Source: Pedobacter caeni (GTDB taxonomy: Bacteria; Bacteroidota; Bacteroidia; Sphingobacteriales; Sphingobacteriaceae). From it: 64,000 bases of DNA. Shown here piece by piece: positions 17,740-25,400 of the stretch. The stretch spans positions 124,001 to 188,000 of the forward strand of contig NZ_FQUQ01000005.1 of the NCBI RefSeq assembly GCF_900129215.1, read 5' to 3'. Under the pieces are notes generated by a model that searched no databases, was not told the DNA's origin, and was given only the letters and a program-made list of their open reading frames with translations. The translations under genes and the position numbers were made by a program. Positions within the stretch are counted from its first letter, which is position 1; every line of letters starts with the position of its first letter.

Positions 17740-18206
17740 TGGCTCCGTTTTTCGATTTTACTGTGGATCTTCAGTGTTTCTTTTAAAGCTGCGGAGCCGT
17801 ACCATATGATCAGGTCTACGTCCAGCAATTTCGATTGGATGGCAGGATCTGTATCTACAAGTTTCTTTGCTTCTTCAATAGTAGGCACATCAAGGATAAA
17901 GATCCCTCTGTAATTTTTGTCGTTTTTACCCAGAGGACCTGCAACTACGAGCTTTCCGTCTGTCACCAGTTTTCCGATATTTGTCATGTGTCCTTTAAAA
18001 ACACTGTCTTGTTTTGCTTTCGAAAAACTTTTTTCGATCCCTGTTTTTAAAATAGCGAGCACATAAACCTTCATTCCATATTCATCGGCATTAAGTTCCT
18101 TTGCCAGCTTTTCATCGTAGTTTTTGTTGTTTTCCTGTGCTTTAAGGCCTCCGTAAAAAGCTGTTAAACAAATCATTAATGCGGTTGTCAGGTAGCGTTT
18201 TTTCAT
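17736..18206 (-). CDS. Secreted YCII-domain-like protein
   Basis: A 156-residue protein with an N-terminal signal peptide (MKKRYLTTALMICLTAFYGG, cleavage probably after LKA). The mature part resembles YCII-related proteins: KVYVLAILKTG, HMTNIGKLVTDGKLVVAGPLG and GIFILDVPTIEEAKKLVDTDPAI, a ferredoxin-like fold in which a His and an Asp often form a small active site. Cytoplasmic YCII proteins are common; an exported version is typical in Bacteroidota. Function unknown. Convergent with the exonuclease/GIY-YIG gene with a 4-base overlap. Confidence 0.78.
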   Translation of the reverse strand: MKKRYLTTALMICLTAFYGGLKAQENNKNYDEKLAKELNADEYGMKVYVLAILKTGIEKSFSKAKQDSVFKGHMTNIGKLVTDGKLVVAGPLGKNDKNYRGIFILDVPTIEEAKKLVDTDPAIQSKLLDVDLIIWYGSAALKETLKIHSKIEKRSH

Positions 18207-18332
18207 TTGATGTTAAATTGAGGTGAATTCCGGGTAGTATTTCTGTATTCCTAAATTACATTTTTTTTTGCATCCTATCGTGCTTAAAAGCAGTGAAATA
18301 CGTGTTAATGGTAAATAAAATTGTAAAATAGA

Positions 18333-18364
18333 TTTGTTATTATTCATTTTTACTTCTACCTTTG
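18333..18364 (+). promoter_or_regulatory. Promoter of the tRNA-Arg gene
   Basis: TTTG at 18333-18336, 20-base spacer, TACCTTTG at 18357-18364: an exact fit to the Bacteroidota TTTG / TAnnTTTG pattern, ending 20 bases before the mature tRNA 5' end. Confidence 0.75.
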
Positions 18365-18384
18365 GCGCTCCAAGAAAGGGAAAC

Positions 18385-18458
18385 GCATCCATAGCTCAGC
18401 TGGATAGAGCAACGGTTTTCTAAACCGTAGGTCATAGGTTCGAATCCTATTGGGTGTA
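18385..18458 (+). tRNA. tRNA-Arg (anticodon TCT)
   Basis: 74 bases fold as a cloverleaf: acceptor GCATCCA/TGGGTGT (two G-U pairs), D arm GCTC-AGCTGGATA-GAGC, anticodon arm ACGGT-TTTCTAA-ACCGT with anticodon TCT reading AGA, variable AGGTC, T arm ATAGG-TTCGAAT-CCTAT, discriminator A. CCA is not encoded. A clear promoter lies upstream and a terminator downstream, so it is transcribed singly. It marks the left edge of an accessory region. Confidence 0.95.
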
Positions 18459-18482
18459 CAAGGGATTTATCTCTTAAATTAA

Positions 18483-18513
18483 GGCGAAGTTGCTCCAGAC
18501 TTCGTCTTTTTTT
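18483..18513 (+). terminator. Terminator after tRNA-Arg
   Basis: Stem GGCGAAGT / ACTTCGTC (one G-U) with an 8-base loop, followed by seven T. Confidence 0.8.
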
Positions 18514-18601
18514 GTTTAAAGGGTTTTTCAGATCAGATTAAACTGATTCCATATCCAATAAAAGTTAAAACCTAAACATACATTGCAGTCGGCTTAACCT
18601 T

Positions 18602-18835
18602 TCACACCTTGCCAATAATAAAAAGAAATAAAGAGAAGAGCGCAATTACGAATAAGAATACAACCAATCGTGCGAATGCGTAATCTATGGGATGCTCTGT
18701 AATGAATTCGTTGAATTGCTCGGGTGTCCCTAAATAAAAGAAGTTGCATACAAACGTGACAGGTAAACTAAAACCAAAAAGTATTGTGGTCAAAATGGGG
18801 TACACTACCTCCTTACGTGTTTTGTCTGAGAACAT
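18602..18835 (-). CDS. Small two-helix membrane protein (possible immunity protein)
   Basis: 77 residues from the ATG at 18835 (MFSDKTRKEVVYPILTTILF); an in-frame GTG at 18871 would give 89. Two hydrophobic helices are plain, about residues 12-35 and 54-76, joined by a polar loop (LGTPEQFNEFITEHPIDYAF). No family recognised. It lies 72 bases downstream of the Cys-rich double-glycine peptide on the same strand. Small membrane proteins placed directly after a bacteriocin gene are often its immunity protein; that role here is inferred from position and size only. Confidence 0.6.
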   Translation of the reverse strand: MFSDKTRKEVVYPILTTILFGFSLPVTFVCNFFYLGTPEQFNEFITEHPIDYAFARLVVFLFVIALFSLFLFIIGKV

Positions 18836-18907
18836 GGTTTTGATATCTGCACTTATTACGATTACAGTCACCCTTGTCTGGGATATCTGACAAGGGGACC
18901 TAATTCG

Positions 18908-19108
18908 TTACATTAGGCAACCTGGGTGTGGATTGGGCCCTGTTCCATGCAAATCATCACTTGTACAGCATATACTGTCAAGTGAGGTACGAACGCAAAC
19001 GTGTCCTGGAGGGCAGTTATTATGTGTTTTACATTTCTCGCCATGTCTGGCTACATCACCACCAGTGATTTTTTTCATTTCTTCTTTGCTAAGAGACGTT
19101 TTTTTCAT
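18908..19108 (-). CDS. Double-glycine leader, six-Cys secreted peptide (bacteriocin-like)
   Basis: A 66-residue peptide precursor. Residues 1-17 (MKKTSLSKEEMKKITGG) are a textbook Bacteroidota double-glycine leader, the type cut by the C39 peptidase of an ABC exporter. The predicted mature part is 49 residues, starting DVARHGEKC, with six Cys in the order C-x5-C-x5-C-x8-CC-x15-C, Gly/Pro/His-rich tail and few hydrophobic residues, suggesting a disulfide-stabilised fold. No lanthipeptide or radical-SAM enzyme and no exporter is encoded nearby, so transport must come from elsewhere. A membrane protein follows. Antimicrobial or signalling role is inference. Confidence 0.8.
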   Translation of the reverse strand: MKKTSLSKEEMKKITGGDVARHGEKCKTHNNCPPGHVCVRTSLDSICCTSDDLHGTGPNPHPGCLM

Positions 19109-19313
19109 CTTATTAATTTTTAAGTTACACGACCTTTTTACGCATAGGTCATTTGAGCGGCATAAAGTTTAAAACTTCATGCTTGGTTTAGGCTAATCCT
19201 TTCTCTAAAATAGTGAAATTATTTTTATTAAATGATAATCGTTTATTGAAACAAATAATGAATTTGTTTTATTTATGTTTAGCGCAATTTTTACAGATAA
19301 GAGTGTTGGTTTT

Positions 19314-19550
19314 TTAAGACTTGTTTTCAATCTTTATCGGGTTGCTTAAAATTTTATGGATAGAGCATTTATCTGCGATTTGCATCAGTCTATCATGTTG
19401 CTCCCCGGTCAGTTCTATTTTTCGGGTGATGACCGTAGCCTCATTCATGTCTTTTTCCTTACAAATCGCGAGCTCTATCCTGATAAATTCCAGCTTAAGT
19501 TCCTTTCAGTCTGCATAAATCCTTATGGTAATTGCGGTACAGGTTCCCAG
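19314..19550 (-). pseudogene. OsmC-family remnant (copy 1)
   Basis: The reverse strand encodes the C-terminal part of an OsmC protein like that at 25402-25806, from LGTCTAITIR to DKCSIHKILSNPIKIENKS. It lacks everything before that, where the sequence changes abruptly to unrelated DNA, and has an in-frame TGA at 19508-19506 in place of an Arg codon. It lacks the 12-base tandem duplication (GELT twice) shared by the other two copies, so it separated from them earlier. Clearly non-functional. Confidence 0.85.
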
Positions 19551-19565
19551 GATATGCAGGTGCCC

Positions 19566-19841
19566 GAATTCTATTGGGAATAATGGGGCAAACTGCCCAA
19601 AAGAAAAAAACAGTGAGGAGCATTGTTGCAAACTATTCTACTCAGCCTATTGAAAAGGATTTAGAGAAATTCCAAGTGCCATCTAACCTTCATTTCCGAC
19701 AGCTGCCCTTCAAGTGAAATTCTTGGGTGCCGCCTTTTTAATCGAAAAAAGGAATTCCGAAGAATCGCCTTAGTTATTTATTATCAATACTGATGGATAT
19801 TCGGAGTAATTATTTCAGGAAATATCATTTATGAAATTTTG
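19566..19841. other. Intergenic stretch without recognisable genes
   Basis: Between the OsmC remnant and the terminator of the secreted protein. A plus-strand open frame here shows no convincing coding features. No repeat or RNA recognised; probably decayed sequence. Confidence 0.5.
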
Positions 19842-19876
19842 CAAAAAAAGAAACCCCATGACAATCGCCATGGGGT
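19842..19876 (-). terminator. Terminator of the VY-repeat secreted protein gene
   Basis: Stem ACCCCATG / CATGGGGT with an 8-base loop; on the minus strand it is followed by TTTCTTTTTTT. Confidence 0.75.
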
Positions 19877-19903
19877 ATGAATTTATTGTAGTGTTAACTG
19901 AGT

Positions 19904-20755
19904 CTAATAGAAAGTAGGCCCGAAGGTATAGCCAGCGGTTCCCTGTATCTTTTGAGCTTTTTTGAGATCAAAGCTATATTTGTTTGCAGCCTCTGGACTA
20001 TTTATATATCTTAATACACCGTTTTCTTGGTAATAAACCATGCCGGTATTGGTATCTTCTACAAGTCTGGTGTTTGGTCCAATTGGAGCTCCAAGAGGAC
20101 CGTGCTTTGCAAGGAACCCATCCCATGAATCAACGATACGTATATTTTTTTTGAATATACCATACAATGTATTTGCGTCTTCAATATGACGGTACTTTCC
20201 GTTCATCCCAATGTAAACTTTGTTGTTGTCATATGTATTCCTCGTAAAGTTCCCTTCTGCTACCGTCCAAACACCTGGATCTACCGGATCAATCGGATCA
20301 ACCGGATCAACCGGACCTACGCCACCACCAATTAATGTATATTTGTAATTTGAATTGATATAGTTGCCTAGGTTTTGCTGGCCATTATAGGCATTAAATC
20401 TTACACGAATTTCACCTGTTTGCTTGTCAGCAGGTAATACAACGGCAATAATGCCATCTATAGAAAAACTATTCGTACCCCAACCGTAATCCAGATTTGT
20501 TACGTCTTTCAGTACCGTCACAGTTGCATTGTTGATATGTACTACCTGTAGGCTGTAGTAGTCAAAATTTCCACTGTTATCTCTGGTTAATGAAAATTGT
20601 ACTCTAAAGTTGGTTGCTGAGCCTGGAGTAACCGTCAACGTACCATCGGTATATGGTGATTTCCCTTCAATATTGGACCGAGTTAAAGTTGCAGTAGCAT
20701 TTGCACTGATTGAATACAAGGAAAATAGTAGTAGTATATAAAATATTCTTTTCAT
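19904..20755 (-). CDS. Secreted protein: Ig-like domain, Pro-Asp linker, VY-repeat C-terminal domain
   Basis: A 283-residue exported protein with a signal peptide (MKRIFYILLLFSLYSISANA). Residues about 20-145 look like a beta-sandwich (alternating Thr/Val/Asn strands such as TLTVTPGSATNFRVQFSLTRD). A Gly-Pro-Val-Asp-Pro linker (about 146-166) leads to a C-terminal domain of about 105 residues with two related repeats: VYIGMNGKYRHIEDANTLYG and VYYQENGVLRYINSPEAANK, each followed by F-x-x-K-x-x-x-I. This resembles the VY-xx-NG-xx-R-x-I repeats found on many bacterial surface proteins. The same domain ends the protein at 24370-24891. It begins 9 bases after the lipoprotein gene at 20765 and is co-transcribed with it. 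Function unknown. Confidence 0.8.
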   Translation of the reverse strand: MKRIFYILLLFSLYSISANATATLTRSNIEGKSPYTDGTLTVTPGSATNFRVQFSLTRDNSGNFDYYSLQVVHINNATVTVLKDVTNLDYGWGTNSFSIDGIIAVVLPADKQTGEIRVRFNAYNGQQNLGNYINSNYKYTLIGGGVGPVDPVDPIDPVDPGVWTVAEGNFTRNTYDNNKVYIGMNGKYRHIEDANTLYGIFKKNIRIVDSWDGFLAKHGPLGAPIGPNTRLVEDTNTGMVYYQENGVLRYINSPEAANKYSFDLKKAQKIQGTAGYTFGPTFY

Positions 20756-20764
20756 GATTTTCTT

Positions 20765-21070
20765 TTAGTTTTCGTGCTTAAACTTGTATTCATTTGCCCC
20801 ATCATATAGCTTTTCCATTTCAGCCCTACTCATTTTAGAAGTATAGATAGTATATTCTTCTTTCACTTTATCATACTTTTGTTCATTTACCGGGATGCCA
20901 AAAGCAATAGATATAAACTTCTGAATCCGTTCGAATTTCTTAACATCCATTTCTTTTTCGACTTGAGTCGGGGCGGGTAGCTCCTTATCTTTAGCACAGC
21001 TTGCTACTGTAATCGTTAAAGCGCACATTATTAGCGCTTTGGTAAAATAAATTTTCAAATTTCTTTTCAT
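20765..21070 (-). CDS. Small lipoprotein
   Basis: A 101-residue lipoprotein with an N-terminal signal and lipobox (IMCALTITVASC, modified Cys about residue 25). The mature part is charged and probably helical (EKEMDVKKFERIQKFISIAF and MSRAEMEKLYDGANEYKF). No family recognised. It is the first gene of a pair with the VY-repeat secreted protein 9 bases downstream, so both are likely envelope proteins of one function. Its leader is similar to the leader of the protein at 24370-24891 and to a decayed stretch before OsmC copy 2. Confidence 0.78.
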   Translation of the reverse strand: MKRNLKIYFTKALIMCALTITVASCAKDKELPAPTQVEKEMDVKKFERIQKFISIAFGIPVNEQKYDKVKEEYTIYTSKMSRAEMEKLYDGANEYKFKHEN

Positions 21071-21166
21071 TAGTGTTTCTTTTATGTTTAAGTTGTAAAT
21101 ATATCTTATTTATACCATTTTTATCTAATAGTGGTATTTGTTTACAAATAAATTGTAATTTGCATC

Positions 21167-21349
21167 ATGCTAACAGCAGAGGAATTTGAAGCTTGTTTTA
21201 AAGGAATAGACCTACCTGTAGGTCCAATCAATTTAACTACTGGGGAGGTAATAATCTATGTTCATGGTTTTATTGAGGCTTAGATAATCAGGATCCGGAA
21301 TGCTGGTAATGAGAAGATTGATGCTCCGGTGCGGCCTGATTATGAGTAA
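21167..21349 (+). pseudogene. DUF6965-like small gene interrupted by TAG
   Basis: The frame starts MLTAEEFEACFKGIDLPVGP and resembles the short Bacteroidota family with the opening EEFE..F.g.eLP.GPi.Ln (DUF6965, about 60-70 residues). Codon 39 is TAG (21281-21283); after it the frame continues in register for 21 more codons (including IRNAGNEKIDAPVRP) to a TAA at 21347, where the family normally ends. Either a 38-residue truncated product or a pseudogene by nonsense mutation. Confidence 0.5.
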
Positions 21350-21364
21350 TAAGGCCTTTTTTTT
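21333..21364 (+). terminator. Possible terminator
   Basis: Short stem GGCCT / AGGCC with a 14-base loop, followed by eight T, at the end of the DUF6965-like gene. Confidence 0.35.
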
Positions 21365-21469
21365 GTTTATTTACATTTTTCAGAAGCTCTCCAATCAAAT
21401 CCTTGACAATGCTCCCAGTTGTCAAAACTGCTGCTATTGCCCTTGGTTATTGTCCGGTAATTTTGAAAC

Positions 21470-21793
21470 ATGTCGGAATTGAACTTCAAAATAACAGGTG
21501 ATGAGAGTGAGCTCAAGAGGTTTCTGGAAAATGTTGCTAAACTGCAGAAACAAACTAATGATCAGTTAGCGAAGGATATTTCCTCCGCTTTAAATATGGA
21601 GCAGAAAGAGCGTAAAAAAGCTGAAAAGGCGACGCCTGATCAAAGAAAAGGTTCTCAGGATGTAGTGGCCTCCATTAATGACGAAGTAAAAGCCAGGGCG
21701 ACTCAAGCTGCTTCAGATTATGGAAGAGCTGCTTCAGATGCTAATCTATCAATTCTTCCATTTTATGTTATTAACCCTTTCTACCGACTTTAA
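21470..21793 (+). CDS. Coiled-coil hypothetical protein, probably truncated
   Basis: 107 residues starting MSELNFKITGDESELKRFLE. Most of it is charged, heptad-like helix (Lys/Glu/Ala rich, about 12-95), without membrane helix. The opening resembles the first strands of phage tape-measure proteins, but the match is too short to claim. Its last 15 residues are read from the antisense of the 3' end of the lipoprotein gene at 21749-22273, which suggests the original 3' part was lost and the frame now runs into foreign DNA. Low-confidence as a functional gene. Confidence 0.45.
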   Translation: MSELNFKITGDESELKRFLENVAKLQKQTNDQLAKDISSALNMEQKERKKAEKATPDQRKGSQDVVASINDEVKARATQAASDYGRAASDANLSILPFYVINPFYRL

Positions 21794-22273
21794 ATCTTTA
21801 TCTAAATAAAACGTATCTGTATTTATAACGACAGCGCCATGTGCATTCTTTCCACGATATGTATGTGGTAAGGCGTAACCGGCAAATGTCTGTTTGAAAC
21901 CCTTTTTTTTGATTTCAAGATCTGCTACTATTTTCTTTCCAGAGTCAACAAGTGATCCCCTGATTGCAACATTTTTCACCAGTTCCGGATCATATGAATT
22001 TCGAGAAATTGCCAGACGCTCATACTCTTCATCTAAAGCTTTATTCCTTGCTAATATTTTCATAACTGCTTGATACCTTTCTGTGTAGTAAGGGGTTAGT
22101 TCAAATATCGAAAGGGCTGAATCCAATTTCCCGAATTCTACTGGTTCATAGCTTTTAAAGTCATGCATAGTTTTGGAAAGATATGTCTTCACTGTAGCTT
22201 TAGCCTTGTCTTCATTTGAACAGGAAGTGAGCGCGAGTATTGAAAGTAGTGCAAGCGTTAATGTTTTTTTCAT
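21749..22273 (-). CDS. Hypothetical lipoprotein
   Basis: 174 residues with a lipoprotein signal peptide (MKKTLTLALLSILALTSC, lipid-carrying Cys18). The mature protein starts SNEDKAKATVKTYLSKTMHDF and looks mixed alpha/beta, with DLEIKKKGFKQTFAGYALPHTYR and a VINTDTFYLDKDL strand pair near the end. This shape (short helical start, then a two-strand end) is common among small Bacteroidota lipoproteins of unknown role. It overlaps by 45 bases the convergent coiled-coil frame. No operon partner. Confidence 0.75.
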   Translation of the reverse strand: MKKTLTLALLSILALTSCSNEDKAKATVKTYLSKTMHDFKSYEPVEFGKLDSALSIFELTPYYTERYQAVMKILARNKALDEEYERLAISRNSYDPELVKNVAIRGSLVDSGKKIVADLEIKKKGFKQTFAGYALPHTYRGKNAHGAVVINTDTFYLDKDLKSVERVNNIKWKN

Positions 22274-22389
22274 GCGTTTTTATCGGTTAACCGGAATAAA
22301 TTAACAACAAATATAGCATAAAACCTAAAATGGCATGTCGTTGTTAACTATTATAATGTTAACTGCAAGGCAAAAAAGAAAACAGTTCG

Positions 22390-22902
22390 CTACACTTTAT
22401 CCTGATTAGGAATACTATTTTTTAAAGCCATTAAATAATAGTATTCAGCACCTTCGTAGCTCCAGTATTTCTGTTCATCATGGGTAATGAAGTTCAATGG
22501 AATTTCATCACTAATTTGTGCCTGGACTACAACTATTTCTATGTCCTTGCTACTAACAATCTTGCCATCAACAAATAGAATAGGGCCTCCCAAATCATAT
22601 GGGATTTCTAAAATTTCTCTGTATGCTATGATTTCCAGTGATTCTAAATTAGCGTCTTGAATGAAAAGAAACAGATTTTTAGTTGGATATTCTATAGCAC
22701 ACAAGTGTCCCCCACACATAACGGAATCTAAAAAATCGTAAATAGTTTCATCTGAATCTTTTGCCAACTCAGACATTCTCTCATAGTCGCTATCTTCCAT
22801 TAGAAATGGAAAAACAAGTGCATTACCCTCTTTGAAATGTACAATGTTTATAGGAACTTCCAGGTCGTCCCAGGTTATCATATATTTTAAATCTTGCCCC
22901 AT
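22390..22902 (-). CDS. Hypothetical cytoplasmic protein
   Basis: 170 residues, no signal peptide or membrane helix, acidic. Segments include MGQDLKYMITWDDLEVPINI, a Cys/His element MCGGHLCAIEYP, and IPYDLGGPILFVDGKIVSSKD near the middle. I do not recognise the family; size and acidity resemble the small immunity-type or hypothetical proteins common in accessory regions. It lies 116 bases upstream (in transcription) of the lipoprotein gene and is probably separate. Confidence 0.65.
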   Translation of the reverse strand: MGQDLKYMITWDDLEVPINIVHFKEGNALVFPFLMEDSDYERMSELAKDSDETIYDFLDSVMCGGHLCAIEYPTKNLFLFIQDANLESLEIIAYREILEIPYDLGGPILFVDGKIVSSKDIEIVVVQAQISDEIPLNFITHDEQKYWSYEGAEYYYLMALKNSIPNQDKV

Positions 22903-23002
22903 ACTTAAATTATAAACAGTTGTTCAGTATATTGTAATTAACAGATGAGCTATTATAGTAGTTCATTTTAAATGAACAATATAATAATCTTTGTTTAGGA
23001 AA

Positions 23003-23434
23003 TCATTCATCGTCGTAGGAACTATCCGGGAAGTCGTATTTTTCCTCATACTTATGGATAATAGCATACAATCTATTGCAAAGAATGTTATCCTCTGTGA
23101 TTACATGCAGCTCATAATTACCTTGTTTTAATTTAGTGTATATTGGAATTTTTGTATTCCAACCAGCCACGATCATCTCTTTAATCATGCTGCTCAATAG
23201 TAAATCCCACTCTTCGGGTTCTGGAAAGCTAATCCGATTTGATTTTATGTAATTAGCTATTTCTTCGTCAGTAGTCAGGTTTTCAGGGTATGGGATCCAA
23301 AATGTCTTTCTCTTGTTAATAGCTTTAAATCCTTTTTTTATATGAAACCAAATGACCTCATAGTAGCCTGAAACGAATGTTATTAATGTGGTACTGATAA
23401 TTATTCCAAGTAAAAGCGCTGTTAATATTGACAT
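23003..23434 (-). CDS. Membrane-anchored hypothetical protein
   Basis: 143 residues. One N-terminal hydrophobic helix (about 3-28, MSILTALLLGIIISTTLITF) likely anchors it with the remainder in the cytoplasm (basic KKGFKAINKRK directly after). The soluble part has Trp/Tyr-rich segments (TFWIPYPENLTTDEEIANYI, EWDLLLSSM) and an acidic tail ending SSYDDE. No family recognised. Stands alone in the accessory region. Confidence 0.65.
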   Translation of the reverse strand: MSILTALLLGIIISTTLITFVSGYYEVIWFHIKKGFKAINKRKTFWIPYPENLTTDEEIANYIKSNRISFPEPEEWDLLLSSMIKEMIVAGWNTKIPIYTKLKQGNYELHVITEDNILCNRLYAIIHKYEEKYDFPDSSYDDE

Positions 23435-23727
23435 AGATTATAAAGGTACAAAAGTTTGGAATATTCGTTCTCAGCAGGAGCCTGAAGTGCGTGTTATCGT
23501 TCTGATCATAGAAGGAGTTTCCTAGATGTTCCAGGTGTAACTAGGGATTACGTGAATTTTTAAAATAGAAGTATCAGAAAACTCCTCTATGTTCAGATAG
23601 TTAAAATTGGGCAATAGGCTAAAGTTAAATATTATCTCTTGTATTTCTATAAATTTACACTGCAAATAGGGAGTTTAATTGCAGCACGAAACATTTCCTG
23701 AGCATTTCCAGGTATAAGTATCAGGTT

Positions 23728-24147
23728 TTTAAGCTTTATTGTTAATTTTGATCGGATTACTCAAAATTTTGTGAATAGGGCATTTATCCGCGATTTGCAT
23801 CAGTCGATCATGTTGCTCCCCGGTCAGTTCCCCGGTCAATTCTATTTTTCGGGTGATGACCGTAGCCTCATTCATATCTTTTTCCTTACAAATCGCGAGC
23901 TCTATCCTGATAAATTCCAGGTTAAACTCCTTCCGGTCTGCATACATCCTTATGGTGATTGCGGTACAGGTTCCCAGACTGGCAAGCAAGAGGGCGCCAG
24001 GTGCCATTCCTTCATTCGTACCACCCAGGTCTTCAGGCTCGTCGGCGTAAATAAAGTGTCTATCGGAGTACACTTTTGTCTTATAGTTTGACCTGTCCAG
24101 TTCGGTGATTGCGGTGATTTGTGTGTCTGATATATGCGTTGAGTAGT
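23728..24147. repeat. 420-base duplicated segment, copy A (OsmC copy 2)
   Basis: Nearly identical to 25401-25820: by eye 7 substitutions and no gaps over 420 bases (about 98% identity). The match begins at the stop codon region and ends at GAGTAGT just before the gene start, then both flanks are unrelated. Confidence 0.9.
23729..24133 (-). pseudogene. OsmC-family protein gene without ATG (copy 2)
   Basis: The 135-codon frame is intact and almost identical to the OsmC gene at 25402-25806, including both catalytic-type Cys (LGTCTAIT, ADKCPIH), but the start codon ATG has become ATA. The next possible start is a GTG at 24073, which would drop 20 residues. In frame upstream lies a decayed lipoprotein-leader sequence without an ATG. 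Likely silent or expressed as a shortened protein. Confidence 0.7.
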
Positions 24148-24202
24148 CTGCTGATGTAATCGTTAAAGTGTAGAATGACGGTTTATTTGTTAAATAAATT
24201 CA
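24148..24202 (-). pseudogene. Remnant of a lipoprotein leader upstream of OsmC copy 2
   Basis: Read on the minus strand, in frame with OsmC copy 2, it encodes IYLTNKPSFYTLTITSADYS after a stop, resembling IYFTKALIMCALTITVAS of the lipoprotein at 20765-21070. Fourteen bases are identical (24155-24168 and 21008-21021). Confidence 0.5.
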
Positions 24203-24265
24203 TATATTCTTTATTCAGATAGAAGTTGGTGCCTTGAGAGAATAGGTCAGTGAAATCGGCAAAAG

Positions 24266-24300
24266 CCTCATGAAGTATGTATTCATGAGGTCCTTTTTTT
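24266..24300. terminator. Terminator downstream of the second VY-repeat protein
   Basis: Perfect 9-bp stem CCTCATGAA / TTCATGAGG with a 7-base loop. It is followed by seven T (after TCC) on the plus strand and by CTTTTG on the minus strand, so it may act both ways; the minus-strand gene ending at 24370 is the natural client. Confidence 0.6.
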
Positions 24301-24369
24301 ATAAAGTAATTAATTTATATAATAGGTGCTTTTTCAATAAGTTTAACCTCATTTTACACGCGCGGTGTC

Positions 24370-24891
24370 TTACCATCCAGAAAATTGGCCTCCTATTCTG
24401 TAACCGGAAGTGCCATTAATATTTTGAGCTTTTTTAAGATCAAATTTATACCGTTGAGCTGCAGCAGGAGATGATATGTATACTAAAAAATTTTCCATTT
24501 GTAAGTATGTTTTACCATCTGTGGTATCGTAAACTATTCTTGTGTTGTGGGTTAGAGGAGCTCCTAGTGGAAGTTGGAACGGTTCCCTTGGCCATAGACT
24601 TACATTAATAATTTTTACATTTTTTATGAATACCCCGTATAAAGTATTGGCATCTTGGATGTGACGGGCTTGTCCAAACATATTTATGTATATAGCTCCA
24701 TCTTCAGTATACCTATACATTATGCCATCATGGGGATAGAATTCCTGAAGTTTCATACAGATCTGACTCAATCGTTTTTCTAGTAGGATTGGATCCGATG
24801 ACTTTACTTCCTTTGATTTGCCGGGTGTAGCAATAGTTAATGCGCAAAGGAATAATCCTCCTGCGAAATAGTTTTTTAATTTCTCTCTCAT
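24370..24891 (-). CDS. Secreted VY-repeat domain protein (paralogue)
   Basis: 173 residues with a leader (MREKLKNYFAGGLFLCALTI) similar to that of the lipoprotein at 20765-21070 but without a lipobox Cys, then a short helical part (about 30-60) and the same C-terminal domain as the protein at 19904-20755: AIYINMFGQARHIQDANTLYG, PLGAPLTHNTRIVYDTTDGKTY, and YKFDLKKAQNINGTSGYRIG. It thus looks like a fusion of the lipoprotein's N-terminus with the repeat domain of its neighbour. An OsmC copy follows 236 bases downstream, as an OsmC remnant follows the paralogue. Function unknown. Confidence 0.75.
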   Translation of the reverse strand: MREKLKNYFAGGLFLCALTIATPGKSKEVKSSDPILLEKRLSQICMKLQEFYPHDGIMYRYTEDGAIYINMFGQARHIQDANTLYGVFIKNVKIINVSLWPREPFQLPLGAPLTHNTRIVYDTTDGKTYLQMENFLVYISSPAAAQRYKFDLKKAQNINGTSGYRIGGQFSGW

Positions 24892-25400
24892 AGCTTATTA
24901 TTTATCTTTATATGATAAAAATAGCAATAATTATTCTATTGTAGCTATGTTTAATTGTTTTATTTGTGTAATTTTATTTATTGTTTTATTTTAATTACGT
25001 TATTATGTGTTGTTGTTTTTAGAGAGAGAAAGCTGTCGCTCCTAAAAGGAAAATAATACTGAGTATGATAAAAGTGATTTGAATTTATCCGAATACCTGT
25101 GGTTTTTAAGGGAGGGGAAATACAGAAGCGTGGAAACTGTTTTATGATAAAGGTTAAAATTAATACGTACATGATAAGACTAATCGTGATTTTAAATCCG
25201 ATCATTTTCAGGGATTGTTCTGTCGTGTAACCACCATTGGATTTGCAGTAGCTATTGTTAAGAAAAGTTGAAATCCGAATGATCTGAAATAGCCACTTAA
25301 CAGACCCTGTAGATCAGTCAACTCCTTATCGAAGATCAATAGAAAATCAAATGGAGGTAGAAGAAAATTGAATAGAAATGTCAGATGTTGTCCCCGGAAT
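24892..25400. other. 509-base intergenic stretch
   Basis: Very AT-rich. A minus-strand frame at 24978-25205 (75 residues, one hydrophobic N-terminal segment) has no good ribosome site and no recognisable family. No repeat or RNA seen. Confidence 0.5.

Noticed and set aside
23771..24091. Plus-strand frame of 106 residues and a similar one at 25378-25764
   Set aside because: Antisense shadows of the OsmC copies; similar only because the DNA is duplicated.
24978..25205. 75-residue minus-strand frame with a hydrophobic N-terminus
   Set aside because: No ribosome site, extremely AT-rich, no recognisable family; kept as intergenic.
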